From the NCBI GenBank assembly GCA_937897085.1, contig CALCOR010000172.1, positions 1 through 7,039 of the forward strand: a stretch of 7,039 nt of DNA, written 5' to 3'. Below the pieces are notes generated by a model, which did not search any database, was not told where the DNA came from, and saw nothing but the letters and a program-made list of their open reading frames with translations. This stretch comes from an uncultured euryarchaeote. Its GTDB lineage: Archaea > Thermoplasmatota > Poseidoniia > Poseidoniales > Thalassarchaeaceae. Positions 6,159-7,039 of the stretch are shown here, piece by piece. The translations under genes were made by a program, and so were the position numbers. Within the stretch, counting starts at the first letter, position 1. The number at the start of each line of letters is the position of its first letter.

Positions 6159-6961
6159 TGGCACGAGAGGTCCAGTTCGATGCTGAGGACGTCGAGTTCT
6201 TCGGTGATGTGGGCAGTATCGGCGCGCCCAAGCTGGACAAGATGATGCGTGGCGGCATACCCCGGGGATTCACCATCCTGTGCATAGGGGAACCCGGGGC
6301 CGGGATGGACTTGTTCTGCAAGCAATTCTCCTCGGTCGCCGAGGACCCTGAGAACACCATCCTCATCTCCACAGGTGAGAGCCAGCAGGAGATTCTCCAG
6401 TTGTTTCGACGCTACTCCTGGCCGCTCGACCTCCGAGTGCGCACCATCGGTGAGGAGTTCAACCGCAACGTGCTGGAACGTGACCTGAAGGCGAGCAAGT
6501 TCCGTCTAGAGGGATTCACTATGGCGGACATCCAGAAGTTGGCGCAAACCAGGTTCGTTGAGGTGGATGACACGGATTATCTCATCGAGATGGTGAGTCA
6601 GGTCACCAACCTCGGACCCTACTTCCGCTGTGTGGTAGACAACCTCGACTTCTTCTTCCAACGCAACGATGATACGCGGGTGGTTTCGATGGTGCGCGTT
6701 ATGCAGGCACACACACAGTTGAACCGCGGGCTGCTGATGTTGTCTATCTCATCGGACACCGTCACCAAGAGCCTCGAGCGGGAGATGGTGCTCATCGCGG
6801 ACATCGTGTTCGATTTCGAGGTCAAGATGATCGGTACCGAGTTCGAGACGCGCATGGTGATTCGTAAGTTCCGCAACGCGCCCGAGAACCTCTCAGTCAT
6901 GTCCTACCGCGTGACCGAGGAAGAGGGAATCACCCCAGAGACCGTCGAGCGCATCATCTGA
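6158..6961 (+). CDS. KaiC-family protein with degenerate Walker A (pseudo-ATPase)
   Basis: This 267-residue protein clearly aligns with the intact KaiC-like protein upstream. It opens with IGAPKLDKMMRGGIPRGFT (21-39), corresponding to the family GxxxLDxxxxGGIPxG signature, and runs through strand TILCIG into the Walker A position. There the sequence is GEPGAGMD (44-51): the glycines remain, but the essential Lys is Met50 and the Ser/Thr is Asp51, so normal ATP binding is unlikely. A strand with acidic end (TILISTGE, Glu74) and a Walker B-like FRCVVDNLDFF (Asp161) are kept. The C-terminal part, with strand LLMLSISSD, fits the family, and the length is normal, so this is not a decayed gene. A strong SD sets the start at ATG 6158. 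It is the last gene of the apparent cluster. An archaellum ArlH-type protein is an alternative, but no archaellum genes are visible and the P-loop loss speaks against it. Confidence 0.85.
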   Translation: MAREVQFDAEDVEFFGDVGSIGAPKLDKMMRGGIPRGFTILCIGEPGAGMDLFCKQFSSVAEDPENTILISTGESQQEILQLFRRYSWPLDLRVRTIGEEFNRNVLERDLKASKFRLEGFTMADIQKLAQTRFVEVDDTDYLIEMVSQVTNLGPYFRCVVDNLDFFFQRNDDTRVVSMVRVMQAHTQLNRGLLMLSISSDTVTKSLEREMVLIADIVFDFEVKMIGTEFETRMVIRKFRNAPENLSVMSYRVTEEEGITPETVERII

Positions 6962-7039
6962 CCCGCAACACGAACGACGTCACATCTCTGTAAGCGTTGG
7001 GTTGAAGGGCGAGCGGCTGCAAGCAGTGGTTGATGGAGC
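6962..7039. other. Downstream non-coding stretch, no feature recognised
   Basis: These 78 bases after the third KaiC-like gene contain no T-rich terminator, no hairpin of note and no tRNA. An ATG at 7033 could begin another gene, but only seven bases remain, so nothing can be called. Confidence 0.3.

Noticed and set aside
6158..6961. Archaellum protein ArlH (FlaH)
   Set aside because: ArlH is a KaiC-fold relative with a Walker A that binds ATP. Here the motif has lost Lys and Thr, and no archaellin, ArlI or ArlJ genes are present in the window.
1..7039. CRISPR array, insertion sequence, attachment site or phage genes
   Set aside because: No regularly spaced direct repeats, transposase motifs, terminal inverted repeats, or duplication of the tRNA end were seen in the window.

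Overview
The window looks like a chromosomal segment of a euryarchaeon, most likely from the marine Thermoplasmatota-related lineages (Marine Group II/III, Poseidoniia-like). That placement is inference. It rests on a GyrA-type gyrase tail next to clearly archaeal features: a tRNA-Ser without an encoded CCA, a TATA-like box about one TBP spacing from a start codon (leaderless transcription), a large N-glycosylation-sequon-rich surface protein, a pilin-like membrane protein, and several KaiC/RAD55-family paralogues. Base composition is moderately GC-rich and even across the genes, so nothing marks recent transfer.

Layout. Bases 2-280 (+) are the 3' end of gyrA. A tRNA-Ser(GCT) faces it on the minus strand (302-385). 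Next, also on the minus strand, is a 970-residue single-pass surface protein (474-3386). A divergent intergenic region (about 3387-3591) separates it from a plus-strand block: a pilin-like protein with a C-terminal lamin-tail domain (about 3592-4680), then three RecA/KaiC-fold genes at about 4765-5523, 5553-6104 and 6158-6961. The last 78 bases hold nothing recognisable.

How the parts may work together. Of the three KaiC-fold proteins, only the first keeps an intact P-loop. The second has no Walker A motif, and the third has a Walker A scaffold whose essential Lys and Ser/Thr are Met and Asp. The first two genes abut or overlap, and the third follows after a 53-base gap that holds a strong Shine-Dalgarno sequence and a possible 14-codon coupled reading frame. 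The simplest reading is an operon encoding one active ATPase and two nucleotide-binding-defective partners, perhaps a hetero-oligomeric switch. Its position directly downstream of a pilin-like gene, with a surface protein diverging from that gene, makes a cell-surface or envelope link worth testing, but the sequence does not prove it.

The main candidate for something undescribed is this ATPase/pseudo-ATPase triad and its link to the pilin-lamin-tail fusion. Secondary points are the non-canonical start of the second KaiC-like gene, a perfect inverted repeat centred on an ATG upstream of the first, and the mini-ORF before the third.
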